From Patagioenas fasciata (taxonomy: Eukaryota > Chordata > Aves > Columbiformes > Columbidae): a stretch of 64,000 nucleotides of DNA. Shown in pieces: positions 11,367 through 26,200 of the stretch. The notes under the pieces were generated by a model that saw nothing but the letters and a program-made list of their open reading frames with translations, was not told the origin of the DNA and made no database searches. The position numbers and the translations under genes are program-made. Positions within the stretch are counted from its first letter, which is position 1; each line of letters begins with the position of its first letter. Location: the NCBI RefSeq assembly GCF_037038585.1, contig NC_092560.1, positions 61,570,049-61,634,048 of the forward strand, in the 5' to 3' direction.

Positions 11367-13900
11367 GAATTATGGCTCTTAAAGGTTGTTTGTATTGGCA
11401 CTTGAAATAACCTGTCTGTTTATCACTGAAGTGTTTACCTTATGTTTCCAAGGTATGCATCTTAAGCCTGTGGAGCCAGTTAGAGCTCCTGTGTCACTTC
11501 TTTGTGGTCACAGAAACCTATTTAATGAATGGTAATAATTTTATATCTGTACATTCCCCTTGTAAAATACATGGTCTTCCATTTTAGTTCATGCATAGCT
11601 AGCTGATTTATAAAGTACTTAGTCTCTCTCTGTAGTAATTACATTACATTCTGCTGTCATGATGGTGTTCATCTGATCACCATTCCCTTGTTTTCCTGCT
11701 GGACTCTTGTATTCAACTGTTTTAAGAGAAATGCTGTTTGTATTTCACAATGTGCAACTGTGTATCTGCACCTATTTGAACACTGCTATCATATAGTGTT
11801 TCCACTAAATTTTACTTCTCTAGAGTTGCTTGATACTCAATTTGCAGATAAGAAAGGAGAAAATAGTTAGAAAAGAGAAAATAGTTTGGTTACAGTATTA
11901 TATGTGTTGGCCAAATAGTTTAATTTAAAAAATATACTAATTCTGAATATTATTTAATGTGCAACTAAGGAATTTTAGCAAATATTTAAGGATTGTGTAA
12001 AGGCAAACTTGCTTATTGCAGTAAAACATAAGCTTTAGGGAAGATTCAGGAAGATATAAGAAAATCAATATTCCTCCAGATGTGAGTTTGCTTAAAGAAC
12101 TTACTACTGTAATCATAAGCAGCATTTTCCATTAAGTGCAGTATCATCCTTATTACAAAATGAAATGCATTGTTATGAGTATACAGAAATAGAAATTTCC
12201 TCATAAATAAGTTGCTTAAGGAAAAATGTTACTATGTTGCAGGTTCATAACATAGTAATTTCTCAGAAAAAGTCACAAAGTAAATATTAAGCTCTTGTCT
12301 AGTTCAGTATACAAGCTGAGAAATGTCTGTTAATAATTGTTAATTTTGTATTAATTGAACTGCATTGCCTGTGAAGGAAATGGGGCCTTAGCTATTCCAG
12401 TTTGTGATGAATAGCTGTTAAAGGGGATTATTTTTATGGAAGAGCATGTATAGGGTAGCATGTGCTGAACTTAAGTTATCGAAGGGTGCAAAGATTAGGT
12501 GAAGTGTTCATACTACATTTACATTAGTAAGTGTATATTAGTATAAAGTACAAAAAACTTACAGAAAACATTAACTGAGATGGCTGGATTAATGCGTACC
12601 AGAGACCTTCTGCAGCTGCAGAGTACTAATGACTTTCTGCAGCACAGTCAGCTAATTTGGGGATGTGTTTCACCCTTTTAAAATGTGCCTTGCCACAATA
12701 AGAGTAGTTTCTACCCTGTTTGTTCTTTATGTTAGAAGTGCATGCCTATGGAAACTTGTCTGACAGTACAGTGGACCTATATAGCTTTTGTTATAAAATT
12801 AATAAAAGGTTTTTTCTTGGAAAGAAGATTGGAAATGCAGAACATTCCTTAAAGGATTATCCTCATAGCATGGATTTCTGTCTGTTACAGTATGTAAAAG
12901 TTTCCCAGAAACTACATCAGAAATATCTTGCTTCAGAGCCCTCAAAGCAGGAACTGGCTTTTATCCAAAGACGTGATGGTTTAGTAGAGAAGGAGCATTG
13001 CTCATTCATTTACTTCTAACCTGTATTTTAAGCTATAATGAAATGCCAATAGTGAATATATTGTGTGCAATAAGGGAACACTTAAATCTATGTAGAAAAT
13101 TTTCAGTATTCTTGTTTCTTTTTATGTTTTTTGTCCTTTATCCAGATTTTCTGCAAAGGGAAATCTATATAGAAACACATGGAGAATTGCACTGTCTCAT
13201 TTTTATATCGTAGCTGTATCATTTTTGGTAGCTGTATGTCCACGAACAGTCCTTACAATTACTACTGTACTGTTCTAGTTATGTTTAAGAATCAGTTAAT
13301 GGGTACATCTTCAGTAGTTTAAAAACATGTTTTTTCTTTCTCTGCATTTCTAGCATTTTTGAGGACTGTTTTACAATAATTTTCAGCTATATTTCGAAGT
13401 AATATTTTTCTGGTCATTATACATGTTCTACCACGGCAGTATGTCAACACCAGTTAGAAATGTATTAAGGAAAGTAGCCAGCACTTGGGACATGACTTCT
13501 TTCTCTCTCCCTCCAAACAGACATAGCATTCTCTTGCTTCATCCTGAGATTTAAGCAACTTTAGCCCAGGCCATTGACAACTTTTCAAGGTAAACGAACG
13601 TGTTGCACATAATGCTATAATTTGTGAGTAGTCAGATTAGAGGACAAGGGAGAAGTTAAGGATTTTTTTCAGCCCATGTGATCTACAAGATACACCTTCC
13701 TGTTAGAATGAATTGCCTGACAATTCCTTACCACTATTTCATGTGCATTTCAAATTCATTGGTATTTCCAGCTATGCACTGATACCTGCCACGTGTAGCA
13801 GAACCATGGCAAAAATAAACCATGATACTGAAAACATACTGAATTTGTGCTTTACTGCATGCATTACAATAAACAGTAAATGTGAAGTATAAAAAGCATG
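11367..13900 (+). other. TMEM267: TMEM267 3' UTR region with candidate polyadenylation signals
   Basis: Sequence after the stop has no recognised coding or repeat content and is AT-rich. AATAAA hexamers occur at 12801-12806, 13814-13819 and 13868-13873. Which one ends the transcript cannot be decided from sequence. Short open frames around 12.7-13.2 kb show no family features. Confidence 0.4.
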
Positions 13901-16900
13901 TGAATTACACAAAAAATGGTTAACAAACTCAAGCTAGTAATTTTGTGCACAATGTGTGATACGTATCACTTAAATATTATTTATTTCAGTGATTCATTTA
14001 CTATGCTAATCTAAACTTTTTCCATCTGTTTTCAAGTTGTACTTATAAAGTTGAAGAAAGTGTAGGGGTTTTCAGACTTTTTGTTAGAACTCTGCTGCTT
14101 TTTCTCCTGCTTTGGTGAATCACTGTCATAAAAAGTGGTACTAATAATTGCCAAGTTAAAAATGCTAGAATGTTTCTTCTCTCCAGTCCTTTGGAAACAA
14201 GATAAAATTTCTCCTAATTCCCTTGCAGCCTTAACAGAAAGAGTTAATACATTTTCTGTCAGTTTATATTCTAGTTTAAAATGTGATCTGTATTTTCACG
14301 TGACTACTGGTACCACTTTTTTCTACAGTATATGGTATCATGTGCCTTTAATTGATTATTCCTAATTTATGCCATGCTCCAAGGAAAATGCTGGTGAATT
14401 TGAATTAAGCTGATATAATTTTATAACCAGGCCATTGGTATTAGCTTATTATCAGAAGAACATTTCCTCTACTAATGTAAGTAAAGTTACAGGAAGAGAG
14501 AGAGCGGGAAGAGGTTAAAATTCAGTCCAAAGGAAATGATACTACATACTTAATTTTGAACTCATGTATTTTTATTCCATCACCCACTGTCAGTATGAAG
14601 CTAAATGATGAAATGCATCAGAAGAGTACATTGTTTTTTAAGTAACTGAGCCAATCTAAATTCCATCAGTTATGCAAATTTATTCAGGGCAGAAGAATTT
14701 TTGTGTTGTGTTACTCAGCATGGGCTTTGATCATTTGGTAATTTTGAGTCCACAAGCTAGGGTTTTTTTCCCTGCTACAGGCAGACCCTGCATTGAACCA
14801 CACAAAAGCTGCCAGATTAAAGTATCCTTTGCATTCATTACAAAAAAAACCAAAACAACCCACAAAAACCACAAACAAAAAACCACAAACAAACAAAAAC
14901 CCAACCCAAACAGTAGTAACACTTTTCCTCAGAATAATAGATTTGTGCCTTCAGTCATTTCTTCAAATTCCCTAAATATTACCTCCTCTACATTGAATTA
15001 CAGCTTCAAAGCTGTATTGTAGAACTGGTTTATGTTACTTACAAGCCCGCTATTAAAGATAAATAGTACTCATTTATATCACACACTGATATTTCCTTTG
15101 ATGTTTATATACTCATTTTCCATTTGCTTAACCTAATTTTGTATTGAATTTTCCTGGGGTGAGGAGTCTTTGTCTCAATGACTAGGAAAACCAAGTATGC
15201 TACTACTTAGCAAAAATGTTGTAATACCATGTTAGGGAAACCTTCAGAATACTGAAAACCAGAAATGAAATCATGTTGTATTCCTTTTGATGGAAATGTT
15301 AAGTAGATTTCTAGGCAGCTTGCAAAAACAGATTTGTTTAATCAAAATAAGTTGACTATAAACATTTGTATTAGTAAATATGGGTTAACAATCTGTGCGA
15401 AAATGGATTTGTATGCTGAAACTTTTGCATGGGTAGTTGACCAAGTCAGACCGTGTACTGTTGCCATATCCACCACAAAAACAATTCCTTTGTCCAAGGA
15501 ATGTTACTGATGTCCCCGGAGCCTTCCTCATGTTGCCAAGGGAATTCAGTCTTACTTTGATCTTGGTAGTTTTTCCATTAAAAATTGCGTAACATTGTGC
15601 AAGGGTTTCTGAACTGGTGTGGGGCAGTTTCCTTATCTGCTGTCCACTCCTCCACAACAGTTTTTACAGATAAACTGAATAAGCTGGTAGATCTGAGTTC
15701 TGGTACAGGAACCATGGGAACGAAATTTAACCAAATGTAGCAGACATAACAGTGGCATAAGGAATTTACAGGGTTGTAAGGCTGCTAGTTTCACTTTTAC
15801 ATTTCAATTTAAATTATTGATAGTCAAACAAAACCAACTTTATATAGTACTGGCAACAACTTAGAAGCAAATTTTGTGATGACTGCACTGAAAATATGAA
15901 GTGTTTCAGGGCCAAATTATTACTGTAAGGTTCAAGTAGTAATTTACTTTATCAGTATATTTTCAACAAAGCCATCTGTGTCTTTTTGTCCATTTAACTG
16001 TATATGAGATACTGGCACAAGCGATCTGTTATTTCCTAGTCTTACTGTGGAAGCATGGTTGGGGCTTGGGGAGTTTTGATACAGAATACTCTGGCTAGGA
16101 AAAACTTCTAGCACAAGTAATTTTTGTTTCATTAGTCCCTGGAGAGAGAGAAATCTTCCCTTCTTCTAGACATGTGTTAATGTGCAAGTCCTAATAGTTT
16201 GCCGCATCTTTTGACTGAATGTTCTCTGTCCTTGTACATCAAACATAAATAAGCAAAGCAAAGGCACTTAGAGCTCCATACCATAAAAATGTATGAACAT
16301 AATTTATTTATAATTTTTTTCCCAAAGTAAAACCAATTTAGTGTTCTTGTACATCTTGGATCATGCATCTTACGTTTACATATCCATGTAAATGTTGACC
16401 AGGTGGTATTGCTGGTAATTTTATATGGCTACAGAGACATCAGCAGTGTTTTTTGCACTCTTCTGGTGCTTAACTTACATCAGGTTGGATTAAAAGAATG
16501 ATTCTGCATCAATGTACCTGACGCAGATGCCTCAGCTGGGTTCAGCAGGCTGAATGGCAGAACTTCTGACTCACAGCAAAGCATCACAGAGTCCCTTTGT
16601 ATTCGGTGTGCAGCTAGTGAGTCTGTTCAGTGGTGCTCAAAATGTGATTTACCTCTTCCTGTAAAAGATGTCTTCTTCTGATGCACACAATTGCATTCTA
16701 GTCACCATAGGTTGTACTAACTAGATGGCAGCTGACTAAAATTGGGATTGTAGGTTGGACTTGTCTTTTTAGCATTCATAATGATTTCCTGTTTCTGGAG
16801 AAGGAAGCAATCTTTTCAAGGAGTATGTATCCAGGAGATTCTGTGACATGTAGCAAAACATGAAAAATGAAACAACTAAAGGCAGTCCTCACGAAGCACT

Positions 16901-19900
16901 TAACACCACTTCTAGACTGATGGATTTCAGTAGAGCAATGATCAGCTTTTTAAAATGAATTGTAACTTTTAAAATTCAGAACAAACATTCATTGTAAAAT
17001 TAGACTATTTTCTATTTCAAAATAAAAATCTGTCCAAAGCCAGGAGTTTCTCTTTAAATGATTTAACAATTGCAGTTAGCATATTTATCATGTCTGAAAT
17101 TTTTAGTGCTAAATCTTTCCTTCAGTTTACATTTATTTGAAAAAAAAAAAAAAAATTGCTCTAGCTCCACAGCTAGAGATGTAAAATTTGTTCAAGGGTT
17201 GCATGTCTTTCTCCCTTGAAAGGTGACTTACAAGAGGCTCTGCTTGTGTATCCCACAGCAGAGCTTGGACTAGGTACTATCAGTCTCTCTGAATGGCAAC
17301 ATATGAAAGCTGACCACCTGTTGTAAGGATAAATGTTTATTGCAGTTAGAAACCTCTGATATAACTCTCCAGTGCTACCAAGGAGACATGGGTTGTGCTT
17401 GCTGCAGCCTTGTGCATGCTCAGTGCAAAGGAAGAGTGCTGCAGTGTTAGGGAAAGCCATGGCTTGAGTATGGGGTGTACAGGGCTCCATGCTTCAGCAG
17501 TTTCCATGGGTGTTAAAAGCTGCTTCTGTGAAAAAGAAAATGCTGAGTTTCAAAAGAAGAGTTTTTCCCCAACGGACTTCTGCCACTGAAAGTCTTGTTG
17601 AATGATCAAGTTTCTTGAAAACTCATTTCAGATGAGAAAATCAGCTTGGCTGTGATTGGTTTACAAGAAAGTATATTCTTGCTGTCTATTTCAATGGGAT
17701 GGATGTTGGCACTTTTCTTTGCTTCTTTGTTGCATGAATTAGCTCTGCAAAAGAAGGCAATACCTTCTTTGCCATCAAGAGCATGAGCATTTTCCCCCTT
17801 TATAGTTAACAAATAAAAAAGTTTGGAAACATTGAATACAACTTTTTTGCCTTTGGCACACATTCACATTCACCTATCATGGTTACAAAAGGTATTCAAC
17901 AAAATACGGAAAATGCTTTGGACTAGGCATGCACTGAGTATTTAATCAGAATCCGCCCCGACTGCTTAACACAACAGGCTGTTGATGCATCTCCTCTGGA
18001 AGAAAGTAACTGATGTCATAAAATAGGCTAATGAAAAACAAAGCCTTGAAGACAGAGTTCCTTTGCTCCAGTTTTTTTCTTCCGCCAGTTACTCTACCTG
18101 TCTAGCTTTGCAGAAGGACTGGTGTTCCAGTGAGTTTGTTTGTGTTGCCACATCCTGTACACGTACTACAGGCTTACATGAAAGATGAAAGGTTTCAAAG
18201 GTTTCACAGGTGAAGGTGAGTTGCATGATTATGGCAGAATGCCCTGTTCCTGGGTTGTTCTCGATATGTGATACCAATGGAGCAGGAAGCATCTCTTAAA
18301 AGGAGTAGTATTGATTGAAGATAGAGAACACTTATTTCCCTGGCAGTGGTGTTGTTTCCTTATGCCAGTTTCCTTATGCCAGTTTCTCTGGCAGGAGTTA
18401 CTTTGTTGATGGAGATAAAACCTTTGGTTTTCAGTTGAGATTCCAGCTGATTTGGGACACTGACATAATTACATCCACGGAGGTAACAAACATTGATTTT
18501 CTCTGTGCAGTAAGAACAGCTTCTACAAAAATTTTCAAAGTTTGCACTGTATCCAGACTTGAAAAAAAAATGCAGCAGAATACTTTGTGTTGAAGACATT
18601 GTTTGAAAACACTCTGCTGTCACATTTACAAAGGGCATTTACTATTTCTGCTTACTTTCTATCCTAAAGTAACCCATACTTGCAGGCCTTTAGAAATAAT
18701 TGAATAGCACCTTTTATGGAGAAGGAAAGCACTTGCAGAGATACACACAGTCTTCCAGAGGAGGTAACTGCTGGCTTTCAAAATCAGAACAGTTGAACAG
18801 AAGTGTTCTATGACATGCATAAAATACATTTTAATGCTGTCAAATGTTATATCCCTTCATCATTTATTGACATAAAATTTCTTAACTGACATTTGTTTTC
18901 TTCCTTCTGGTATTCCTATCTCCATGACTCTCCTGGTGGTAGCATTTTATGTTTATTTCCAAAGTGCTTTATAAGCATTACCCAATCTCACTAGGTCCCT
19001 AATTAGTTTATGGCAGGGAAAAAACAAAGAAAGGGTTTATTGCGTTATGAGAACAAGTGGGGAAGCTGGGACAGACAAGTATGTTCAAAGATAAATTCTT
19101 CAAAGCCAAAGAAGTAGAGCTGGCTGGGGAATGTTAGGATGAAATGTAATTTTTCAAGAAAAAGACTGCTACAGAGAGGAGCTTGTTTCAAATTTTGTAA
19201 TTACTATAATAGCTTGCAGGTTCATGGTTAAATGATATCTATCAGTGACTTCCTGCTAGCTGAGCTAGAGTGATGAAATAGTTCAGGTTTTAAAACTACA
19301 AAAAGAGAGCATTGCAAGCATCTTTCCAATGCCAGGAAACAGAGTTTGGACTAGTGCTGAGAAACTAAGGTACCATATTCACTTGCTAAAGTAAATCATC
19401 TCCCTGCCCCAAGTTAGCCAGCAAATACAAATGTGCAGGACTCATCTTCCATCCAAATATTTGATGGACTGGAAACTACTGGATAACTTGAAAAAAAAAA
19501 GGCAGTGAAAGAAATGACAGGGAGAGAGTGTGTATAATGTCTCCTAGAGGGCACAGAACCACCCCTGGGAAGGACAGTCAGCACTTACTGCAAAGATTTT
19601 TCTCTTGTTCCTGTTTGTTTCCTTCTGCAACCCAAAGGCTGGATCTCTGAAGGAGCGGACAAATCAGAGTGGCCCATCTTTAACTGGCAGCATACCAGGG
19701 GTACCTGAAGGCAGATTAAATAAAAGAGAGTATTTACTTGCCCAACTTCAAGTGGTTAGCATCACCTGAAGGAGATTTGAGTGCAGAATTGTTTCTGTGA
19801 ATTTTACTGGATCAAATTTTACCCTGTTACACCTGTGCAGCCTCCATCTGTTGGAAGAGAGATTAGCTTGGTTCACCGAGCAAGTTTCATAGTGTAACCT

Positions 19901-20748
19901 TTATTGCAAATCAGGAATGTTTGGTGATTGCATTACTTTTAGTGGAATTCAGAAGAAAAGCAGGCCAAATCCAGCAATCAAAGCCCTTCCTGGTATGAGT
20001 AAGAGCTGCAGAAGCAGGCAAATTTATTAATAATGTATTTGTTCTGTGTATTCCAGGAAGTTTTTAGTCACCCATTATGTTAGATGTTGTGTAACAGTAA
20101 GACAGTCCTTGCCCAGGTAGTCTTAAAGTATAAATAATCTGATTTATATCATGTAGATAACATTTAACTATAAGAAGATGAAAATAGAGGAAGTGTTTCT
20201 GATCTTGTTTAGCTTCAACTAATGGGCTTTATAAATGCAAATTAGAAGTAATAAGTGCAAATTACTACTCCTTTTTTCAAAATGTTGACATTTCCCGTAC
20301 TCCTTGGACTTGTGAAGCTCATACATCTGGTATTCCAAAAAGAACTGCCGGGAATAGCCCCACACTTTTTTTTTCCTCTTTAAATTCTCAAGTAGATTTT
20401 CCACAGACAGTGACACCATGGACGAGGACAAGGGGGATCTATAGCCAACTCACGAATCATTTTACCGTTCAGAAATTTACTATATATGTCTCCCATTGTT
20501 GTTAAAGTGTAGCCTTTTTCAAAAGCAGGACATACTGGATTTTGTACAAATGAGGCAGTAGAAATTAACCCACTTGCAGTACTGTTTCATCGTAACATAT
20601 AATGGAGTTGACATTCTTTTTTGCCCTTCTCGGAAAAAAAGAACCAAAAAAATCAAAAAGGCACAGGGAAGAAGCTTTTTTGGGTGAACACTCCTTACAT
20701 GGTGAGTTTCCCCACATCTGCCAAACTACCTGGCAGCTCCTGAAACAG
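13901..20748. other. Intergenic region between TMEM267 and CCL28, left part
   Basis: No gene or RNA is recognised. A CA-rich low-complexity stretch lies at about 14835-14910, and an A-run at about 17140-17155. A 17-18 bp tandem duplication (ttccttatgccag repeated) is at about 18355-18390. Open frames are short and unsupported. Confidence 0.5.
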
Positions 20749-21515
20749 GATCATAGAATCAGAGAATGTCCTGAGTTGAAAGGGACCCACAAGGATCATT
20801 GAGTCCAACTCCTGTCCCTACACAGGACAACCCCACAGTTCACACCATGTGTCTGAGGATGTTGTCCAGTCTCTTCTGGAACACTGTCAGGCTTGGGCCC
20901 GTGACACCTCCCTGGGGAGCCTGTTCAGTGCTCCACCACCCTCTGGGGGAAGAACCTTTTCCTAATGTCCAACCTAAACCTCCCCGGTACATCTTCCTGC
21001 CATTCCCTTGGGTTCTGTTGTTGGTCACTAAAGAGAAGAGTTCGGTGCTTGCTCCTCCCCCTCCCCTTGTGAAGAAGCTGTAGCCGCCATGAGGTCTCGC
21101 GTTAGTCCCCTCCAGGCTGAAAAAAACAGGTGACATTAGCTGCTCCTCATACGGCTTCTCCTCCAAACCTTTCACCAACTTCATAGCCCTCTTCTGGACA
21201 CTGTCCAGTAGTTTTATATCATTTTCTCCAGTAGCTTTATACCTTTTTTATCCTGTGTCACCCAGAACTGCACACAGTGCTCCAGGTGAGGCCGCACCAG
21301 TGCAGAGCAGAGCGGGACAATCACCTCCCTGCCCGGCTGGCAATGCTGTGCTGAATGCACCCAGGACACGGTTGCCCTCTTGGCTGCCAGGGACTGTTGG
21401 TTCACGTTCAACTTGCTGTTGACTGCAACCCCCAGCTCCCTCTCTGCAGAACTGGTTTCCAGCATCTTGTTCCCCAGGATGTCCAGAATGGACATTGATA
21501 GAAAATTTGTGCAAG
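20749..21515 (-). repeat. CR1 LINE fragment, 5'-truncated (subfamily A)
   Basis: The plus strand begins atcatagaatcagagaatgt, the reverse complement of a CR1 3' end, and continues through the 3' UTR into the C-terminal part of the reverse-transcriptase ORF. On the minus strand broken frames carry CR1-type phrases such as ALVRPHLEHCVQFW. Frameshifts and stops make it inactive. It shares its 3' subfamily with the copy at the right edge of the window. Confidence 0.88.
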
Positions 21516-22675
21516 GACTTGGGGTAAAAGCACGCTGCTCTTGTTTTGCAGTCAGTGGGCCATAGGGTCCATTCAGAAAGGGAAGATCTTTCATTAGAGC
21601 TACCCTCTTATTTCTTAGCCCAAGCTATGAAAAGCATAAAAGAAATCTTGGAGCTCTTTTTCCTCTTCCCCAGCTTCCATACCTATGTTGGGCATAAAGA
21701 AAGTTTGAATTCAACTCTCTGAATGAAAAAATGAGTATACTATGTGAGACTAAAGAGTACATCAGCCTCAGAGCTGTGAGGGGGGATACCTGTTACCTGG
21801 CAGATGTGAGATCCTGTGGAGTTGTATAAAAATCTCAGTGCTGGCTAAATAACGAAAATGTAACATGGGCAGGATGGTTCATAAGGCAAAATTTAATTTC
21901 CTGGTGTAAATAAGGGCTGCAAGAGATCATAGTTCAGGGTTAATAATGACTTCACAAACCACTGCAATAGTCAGTGGATTTGGGTCAGGAAAGAGAGAGA
22001 ATGACATTTGTTTCCTGTAAAATTGGTGCAAGACTGTTGATCCTCACACGTTGATGTAACGTGCTGCATGTGCTCCACACAGCCTTGTGTTAGTATAACC
22101 TCGTTCACTGGTTATGTTTGCACTCATCCCTGCGTAAGTCTCTTGTGACCATAAACATGTTTTCAGCCAAAGCGTAAGACCAGAACATTTATGTATTTAT
22201 TTATGTTGGAAGAAAAGAGCACCAACCTTCTTTTTAATCTTGACTTAACGAGTTTACATTGAACACTTGTCACTTTTGTTATTTCTCCATACATACAATG
22301 TTGATTTTTAAAAGACAGGGAGATCCGAGGAGATGCTCGGAATACATGTGAACATCAAGCTTTTTAGGAGTCTGGAGAAGCATGTTAGAAGAAAAGCATC
22401 ATGCTGAACCAGACCACTTATTTCTCTAGTCAAATATTGCCTCTGTAGGGCATGAGCTTCCACTGATCACGTGTTTATGAATAGACCTTCTGTCCTCATC
22501 TTGCTTTTTTTGCCTTTTGGAATAAAAATAACAGACTCACTTCCTCATTCAAAAAGTCAGTTAAGGCCTTGGACAAAAAAAGACTCCAAATCTTAGGGGA
22601 ACCTGGTCTTTGGCACTCAGCTCTGTCATGAGAAGTCTTTTGGGAGACAGAATTGAGAAGAGGCTGTGTGGACAA
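21516..22675. other. Intergenic sequence between two CR1 copies
   Basis: Nothing recognisable is seen. The base composition is ordinary, with no long open frame and no splice-bounded candidate exon. Confidence 0.5.
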
Positions 22676-23205
22676 TTACAGAATCACAGAAATACAGAAT
22701 CACAGAATGCTAGGGATTGGAAGGGACCTTGAAAGATCATCCAGGAGCAGGAAGGTTACACAGGAATGTGTCCAGGTGGGTTTTGAATGTCTCCAGAGTA
22801 GGACACTCCACAACCTCCCTGGGCAGCCTGTCCCAGTGTTCTGTCACCCTCACTGTGAAGAAGTTTCTTCTCAAATTTAAGTGGAACTTCTTGTGTTCCA
22901 GTTTGAACCCATTACCACTTGTCCTACAGTTGGTTGTCACCAAGAAGAGCCTGGCTCCATCCTTGTGACACTCACCCTTTATATAAACATTAATGAGGTC
23001 ACCCCTCAGTCACCTCCAGGCTAAAGAGACCCAGCTCCCTCAGCCTTTCCTCATAAGGGAGATGCTCCACTCCCTTGATAATCTTTGTTGCCCTGTGCTG
23101 GACTCTCTCCAGCAGTTCCTATCCTTCTTGAACTGAGGGGCCCAGAACTGGACACAATATGCCAGATGTGGTCTCACCAGGGCAGAGTAGAGGAGACATC
23201 ACATT
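22676..23205 (-). repeat. CR1 LINE fragment, 5'-truncated (subfamily B)
   Basis: The left end has repeated tacagaatcacag units, the reverse complement of the CR1 3' terminal octamers. It continues with ttggaagggaccttgaaaga and with minus-strand codons of the C-terminal RT domain, including [15 protein letters not shown]. It breaks off near 23205. Its sequence is close to the plus-strand copy at 30.75-31.52 kb, so the two form an inverted pair. Confidence 0.88.
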
Positions 23206-26200
23206 TTTTACATGGTCTGCAAGAATGACTAAGCTATGTAGTCAAGAAAATCCTTTTATTTTCTAAATAATAAGGAAGCATGCAGAATTAGTGGCCTTTG
23301 TTCTAGAAATCCCAATCTACTTATTTCCCACTTGTGTATCTCAGCATCAGGTTTTCTCATGAGCAAGACAACCATGGAAGACATCTGCCATTTTTTCTCT
23401 TCAGCACCTGCAGATCCTCTCAACACACCTCTTGTGGTCCTTCTCTAAATTGGGATTAACTTTTTAAAATCAGAGATTGAGAAGGGAAGGTTCTTCATTT
23501 TCTCCTTTTGCTCACTTGCACAATCAATGAGGTCCTTTTCCTAATGCTATATTATGTCAACTTTTAAATGTTGTATTGGATATAAGGAAGGGGTTATAAT
23601 TTGGCTGTCTCAAATGATAGGAACATGCCATTGGAAACCAAGCGTTCCAGTTTATCAGCAAGGTTGTGCTCCATGGCAATCTCGAAGAAAGCTGTTGAGG
23701 TGAATCCTGGGGCTCTGCTCAGAGATTACTTCCCAGAACAGTTCAAAATCTGCAATATGTTGCTAGCGTGGTTTCTATCAAATGGTAATCATTGCTTCTT
23801 CAGTAATGGATTTCTGGGTGTCTGCCTCTCATTCTCTAGCCAGCAGAATTTTCACACCCATCTTTCCTGCAGTCTCTGTTTCTTGCCTTCACAGAGGAAC
23901 AGAATCACAGAACTTACCAGCTTAAATCTTCCACTTCGTTCTCACATCAAAGAGATTTTCACTTCTCTTTTGAATGCCAGTCAGCTTCTCATCTCTGCTT
24001 ACACCTGTCCCACAGCATCCTCTCCTCCTCTTGTGGTCTGGCCTCTAAAGTGCTGCCCTGTGAGGAATGGTCCATCTTGCTGTGTACTAGTGTTGGTGGC
24101 TTTCTCCATGCTGTTTCCATTGGTGGTGATAGCTACTACTACCGCAACAGCTAAAATCCAGTAAATGCACCTCCAGGTAAAATGCCTGGCTCTTAGGTGG
24201 TGACGGGTGGAGAGGGGTGGAGGGAGGAAGTCAGCTCCTTCAAATGGAATTCAAAATACCTGTAATGAAAATTTTATTGAAATGGCCAGTAGAAAATACT
24301 AGGTATTTCTCTGCAATTTTGGCACTGCAGCCAGAGCTGGCACCTTTGTTTTCTTGGTGTGTAAAGCCTCTTCTTCAGGATAAAAACAGCATTCTTCCAG
24401 ACAACTCAACTTTCAGCCTATTCTATCATAATTTAATGGTCAGGGGTGAGAAGTCCATGCCCTACAAGCCCCAGGTGCCAGGAAGCTCGTGCTGGGACAA
24501 GCCTTTCAGCTCTCGGGGAGGCTGAGCACCGCAGGAGCGCGAGAGCTTTATTTGCTTGTGGGGACGTTCACCTGATGGGAGTGAAAAGGGCTGTCCAGTC
24601 CCTCCTCAAGTTTCTCCTTTGTTTTATATATCAATAAGATTTACTGCCAAACGTAGACTATAGCCCCCTGAGGCCTTGGCTGTCTGTCAGGGGAGCTTTC
24701 CTGAGAAGTGGGTGTATCTATGCTCTCCCTCTCGGGCAGAGGACTGAGTCTGGCTGGCTTGCTTCTTAGCAAGTGCGTTAACCGTTTAAAATGTTCACAG
24801 CTCAAATTTTTCCTCTGATTTTTTTTTTTTCCCCAAAGGAAACTACCCGCAGATAAATTTCTGGTATGCAGAAGGCTGAATGAGAGTTGTGCTGAGAACT
24901 TTAATGTATCTGAGTTGTAGACACAAGGCCAGCTGATGCAGGCTAGAATAGGGGACATCTGAAGAGGTCAGGGTTTGGGATTTTGATACCTGCACAAACA
25001 ATTGGAGACACTTCTAGGAAGTCCACAAAGTATAATTGTAAATTATGTCCTCTGTCCATTCATTATTTAAGCCAGTCTAGGAAAATATATATCTCTTATT
25101 GCAAGTTGATTATTATGATCATTTATAGAATAATAGGAAGTACTGAAGTAACAGATAAGTCTATTGCATCTATCAGTATGTCAGAAGCCTTTGTCAAATC
25201 AAGTCCTGCTGGAGACAGCAATGATCCCATATTGTTTTAACATGAACTGTACTGCTTTAACAAATTTAGCCAGTAGTTTTAGTCATCTTCAGTAATCAGC
25301 ACTGCTCTCACAAAAGAAGATTGTCTGAGGGCAAGGAGGGGGTTAAAGAAGGACAATTTACTCAAGCCTCTGGTTCAGTAACTGGAAAACGATATGTATA
25401 ACTGAAGGCATTAGATTACAATGCATCTGAATGTAGAAGTTACAATCATAACCTCTGCTTAAAAACTGAAAGCTTATGTTAAAAGAGCTGTCAGTTTTAG
25501 CCTTTCCAGCAGTCCCACATTCACAAATAAACAGTAGAACTTCTAAAAGGATTAAAACAAGGATTTGCTTTGTTTCTCAGGGTGGAAGGATTTGCATTTG
25601 CAACACTTTCTGCCTGCAGGTTTGCACTTTCATTTTGAATGCAATCCAAATCAATATGTCAATAAAACATCACTTTCCTTTAGCTGTACTTGTAATTAAT
25701 GCCACTGTCAACTATGTCAGTGCAGTTCTTGGAAAATAATTTCTGTCTAACTCGTTCTTCCTTTGTAAGCTGGATGGCTGCCTGCATGTTCATGTGGAGC
25801 TACAGCACAATATTTGCTGTTGTTCCCTGGCTTTGTTTTTATTTTTAATTTCTCAGTCTCATCAAACAGAGTTGTTTCCTCAGTTTATGCTTTGTCCTGT
25901 TCTAATAGGTTTAGCATTTTAAAGTGTTGACACATTATATAGCCTCCATAAAGTAGAAAGCATGTTGCAGGTCTGACATAATCATAGCTTCCTTACTACA
26001 CTTTCCCGCTGAAGCAAGTTGACATTTATTTTATTTTGGACCTATAAATGATATAATGAACTCCGAGGGAACTCACAATGTAAAACTTCAACTCAAACTG
26101 AGTAATTTGACTGAAGTAGTTTTATTCAACATGCTGTAGTTTGTTGACAGCAGCAGAGAAATGAATACCTGTGGATATCTGGTTTTGCTCTGTGTTTCTG

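Noticed and set aside
23601-24164. Open frame of 187 codons on the plus strand between TMEM267 and CCL28
   Set aside because: No recognisable domain, irregular composition, no promoter or splice context, and no known gene at this place in the conserved order.
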